A stretch of DNA of 64,000 bases, taken from the NCBI GenBank assembly GCA_947579665.1, contig OX388351.1:1922001-1986000 (forward strand), read 5' to 3'. This DNA comes from Sympetrum striolatum. Lineage: Eukaryota; Arthropoda; Insecta; Odonata; Libellulidae. The translations under genes were made by a program, and so were the position numbers. The notes below the pieces were generated by a model, which did no database searches, was not told the origin of the DNA, and worked only from the letters and a program-made list of their open reading frames with translations. Below, piece by piece: positions 61,429 to 64,000 of this stretch; position 1 is the first letter of the stretch; each line of letters opens with the position of its first letter.

Positions 61429-63085
61429 AGAACATTACGACAGTTTACAGAAAAACCGGGTTAGAATTGTCCGATTTTTCCATCTCTCTTTTTCCAAGAG
61501 AAACTAGTAGATTTTAATTCATAAAAGAATAGAAATAATGATCGTTGAACTCTTAACTTTTTGACTTCGATTTCAAGATGCCTATTTTTTATAATACATA
61601 ATATTATTTCTAACAATGTTTCAATAAAAAATTATAGGTAAGATGTCGAATGCCATACTTTTCTACAAATGGTTACTAGACAATTTTAGTATTTGACCGT
61701 TCATTAAACTAAACATATTTGTTTTTTTCGCAATTTGTAAAGAAATATGAACTATTTACTGGGATTTTTTTCGTTTAAAATTAATTCTTCTCCTGAACAA
61801 CAACATATATTTAGTGGAATATTGTTTTAGGAGCCTATGCCACTCTTAAAATGCATGGGATAAACTATGAGCTTACCTTTGGTACGCATATGCTCCACGG
61901 AACACCATTTTGAAAGAATTTCTGAAACTCATTTTGACAGAATTTTATTTAATCAAATGTTCTTTTTGCCATACTGACCTTGAATTTCTGAAACAAAATT
62001 TCGCAATAAACATATTCATAAAAATGATTTAACATAATATATAATAACATAACATAAAAATAATTTAAGTAACAGTGATTAGGATGATATAGTATCGGTA
62101 ATTATTGTAAATGGTATATTTTTCTGTGGATACGCCAAATAATCCGTAGACACAGCATCAACTATAACTTACACCACGACTAACCACGTACAAAAGATGT
62201 AATGTCATTAAAATAATTAGAGAAGGAAGTATGAAGTGTAGTTTATAAGACACTGGTGAAAAGGTTTGCATTCGTGAATTATGTAAGGTACAAAAAAAGG
62301 CAAAACTTAAGAAGCTGCAGTAAAAATCAGAAGTGATGCTCAGATCCCTTAGGATGCAGTTTAGGGCCATTTTTAGGAAAGAGAATATATAAGCAAAGGA
62401 TTAATTATGAAGCATAAGTAATCAATTACAAAGTATAATCATGGCTCATGCATCCTGCCAAATGCAACTTGCAAGGTAAACAGAGTAGATGTAGATTAAG
62501 TATCTACTTAGATCCAAAAAGGAGACATTTCCCGATTTCTATTACTATTGCTCCTATCTTAGATGGCGAAGTTAAACTAAAAAACAATATATAATTACCA
62601 AGAATATGTTTATCCTCCAGTGTCACAAAGCAATTGTACGTATTTACGGATTAATTCGTAATTAACTAAAACAATTACTGCCGTTTATGTACTCTATTTT
62701 TTTCTATCCAATTATAACTCCCATTCATTAATTTTCATTAATTATTCATTCGTTATAAAGTACAGTTATATGGATATGCAAAGGTAAATTCTCGACAACC
62801 GACATTGATCACTGTGGATAGGTTTCATTAAAAACACATATTTTTTATGAAGAATTAATATATTTTATTATTTTTTGCACAATATCGAATCAAATTCTAT
62901 ATCTGACTAAGTAAGACAATGAGCTTTCCTAAAAAACAATTTCCTTGAGCTACTCCTTATTTTGCACAACCATTTTTGCTACTTAAGATTTGCCAAAGAT
63001 TATAAGGTTCGCATCAAATCGAAGAATGAACTCAATTAATACATCTCACAGAAGTTACTGGTATCGGATAAATATATACAACACG
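61429..63085. other. A+T-rich region with one short repeated segment
   Basis: No gene is recognised. The segment at 62,075-62,146 recurs at 63,086-63,157. Otherwise it is featureless A+T-rich DNA. Confidence 0.5.
62075..62146. repeat. 72-bp direct repeat, copy 1
   Basis: The segment has gtgattaggatgat at its start, taattattgtaaatggt in the middle and a gtggat.cgccaa end. It matches 63,086-63,157 at an offset of 1,011 bp with a few substitutions and no indel. Confidence 0.75.
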
Positions 63086-63157
63086 GTGATTAGGATGATG
63101 TAATATCCGTAATTATTGTAAATGGTGTATTTTGTCGTGGATGCGCCAAGTACTCCG
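63086..63157. repeat. 72-bp direct repeat, copy 2
   Basis: This is the second copy of 62,075-62,146. It leads directly into a GC-richer island (63,150-63,600). Confidence 0.75.
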
Positions 63158-63600
63158 CTCTGCCGCCAGTCCCTTTTAATCGCCCCTTTCGAAATCCCTT
63201 TCTTGGAAAGACGTCTTCCTCCACCATCTCCTTCGCCACCAATCGTTTGCCACACGCCGCGTTTACTCCTCTAAACTGGGCTAGTTACTGCTTTCTCCTG
63301 CCCCAAACACCCTTTCTCTTTATTTGTTTCCTACTCTTTCCATCGCCATTCCGTTTTATGTCCACTTTCCCCCCCTTTATCACCTTCGCTTTCTTTCCTT
63401 AATCTTCGTTCTGGGAATCACGGACTCCGTATCCTTCGCAGTCAATGGCTTTTTTTCTCTTCCACGCAATCTCCTCAACATCGCCACGTTTAATTCCCGC
63501 GACTCACAACCTTCTGCTACTCGATTTTTTTCCAAACTTTTCTAACCTTTCTGGTGTCTTAAGACGCCTTCCAAGTCTTCTGCGCAGCGAAAACTTGGAG
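63150..63600. other. Pyrimidine-rich, GC-richer island
   Basis: The plus strand is rich in C and T, producing frames with many S, F, P and L residues. No protein domain or RNA gene is recognised. It resembles the islands at 49.5 and 60.6 kb in composition. Confidence 0.4.
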
Positions 63601-64000
63601 GCGGCACACTGTGAAAAATTATGATATCAGCAAATGGGTTTCGAATCGACACTTTCGAATAACGTGCTTATCTTTTCTGCATCTGAATCGTTTATTATAA
63701 ACCAATATTTTGATTAATAGCCAAATATCACGAAAATGTTAGTTTCCGTCATAATAACAATTATTATTACGTAATAGCACATAGATACTCAATCGTCATA
63801 GATCATTAGAAGCTAGACATCGATTGGGAATCTTTGCTAAAGAGAAGATTAGAAAAACGACATAGAGAGGATTAGAGGAAAGTTTTGGAGAAAATGAGTG
63901 AAAACAGACTCGCTAATATCCTCACATATTTACATTTTCGATTAGTTTCGGCCACACAACCATCATCGTGTGACGTATAGATATTACCTAGTCTTTCCTC
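63601..64000. other. A+T-rich end of the window
   Basis: Nothing supportable was seen in this stretch. Confidence 0.5.

Noticed and set aside
61448..61482. Hairpin aaaaaccgggtt to cggatttttc resembling the SINE body at 50.4 kb
   Set aside because: The match is short, partly inverted and not accompanied by the rest of the SINE.

Overview
The window looks like animal, probably arthropod, nuclear DNA. It is A+T-rich and carries a long satellite array, a Penelope-like retroelement (PLE), tRNA-derived SINE pieces, a TIR DNA transposon and a 200-N scaffold gap. I see no bacterial-style gene organisation and no convincing intact host gene. The species cannot be fixed from the sequence.

Left part (1 to about 40,665): one uninterrupted head-to-tail satellite array of about 180 monomers with a period close to 223 bp, open at the left edge of the window. 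It has several superimposed higher-order repeats. A nearly identical 3.4 kb block recurs at +5,359. A 4.4 kb block near 15.3 kb recurs near 21.6 kb and partly near 28.5 kb, with an 8-monomer (1,788 bp) tandem duplication nested inside it. Smaller blocks recur at 3,794, 1,340, 1,237, 1,118, 669 and 447 bp. The last two monomers (about 40,268-40,665) decay step by step into unique DNA, so this is a true array edge.

Right part (40,666-64,000): mostly unique A+T-rich DNA with scattered repeats. A GC-richer block at 41,986-42,322 on the minus strand reads as a protein-coding exon with one in-frame stop; I do not recognise its product. At 45.35-45.60 kb there is a short foldback insertion built from two inverted PLE ends, each with a hammerhead-ribozyme-like motif.

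From 50,464 to 56,334 lies a 5.87 kb element with perfect 34-bp terminal inverted repeats and TAA target-site duplications, as in PIF/Harbinger elements. It was inserted into a minus-strand tRNA-derived SINE whose two halves flank it. No transposase is visible inside it. It carries two nested PLE insertions: a second foldback mini-element (51,739-51,966, 13-bp target duplication) and a larger PLE (52,173-55,043, 12-bp target duplication). The larger one has reverse transcriptase and GIY-YIG endonuclease remnants in head-to-head copies around the gap at 53,865-54,064.

The three PLE-related insertions share a plan: an inverted terminal arm with a hammerhead-like motif, then a correctly oriented end that carries an extra tail, all between direct repeats (weak at 45.3 kb). 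The two short ones have no protein and may be non-autonomous, ribozyme-bearing PLE derivatives. They are the best candidates here for something little described. The rest of the right side holds diverged tandem and dispersed repeats (59.2-60.3 kb; 62.1/63.1 kb), a tRNA-like remnant (61.4 kb) and GC-richer, strand-asymmetric islands without a supportable gene.
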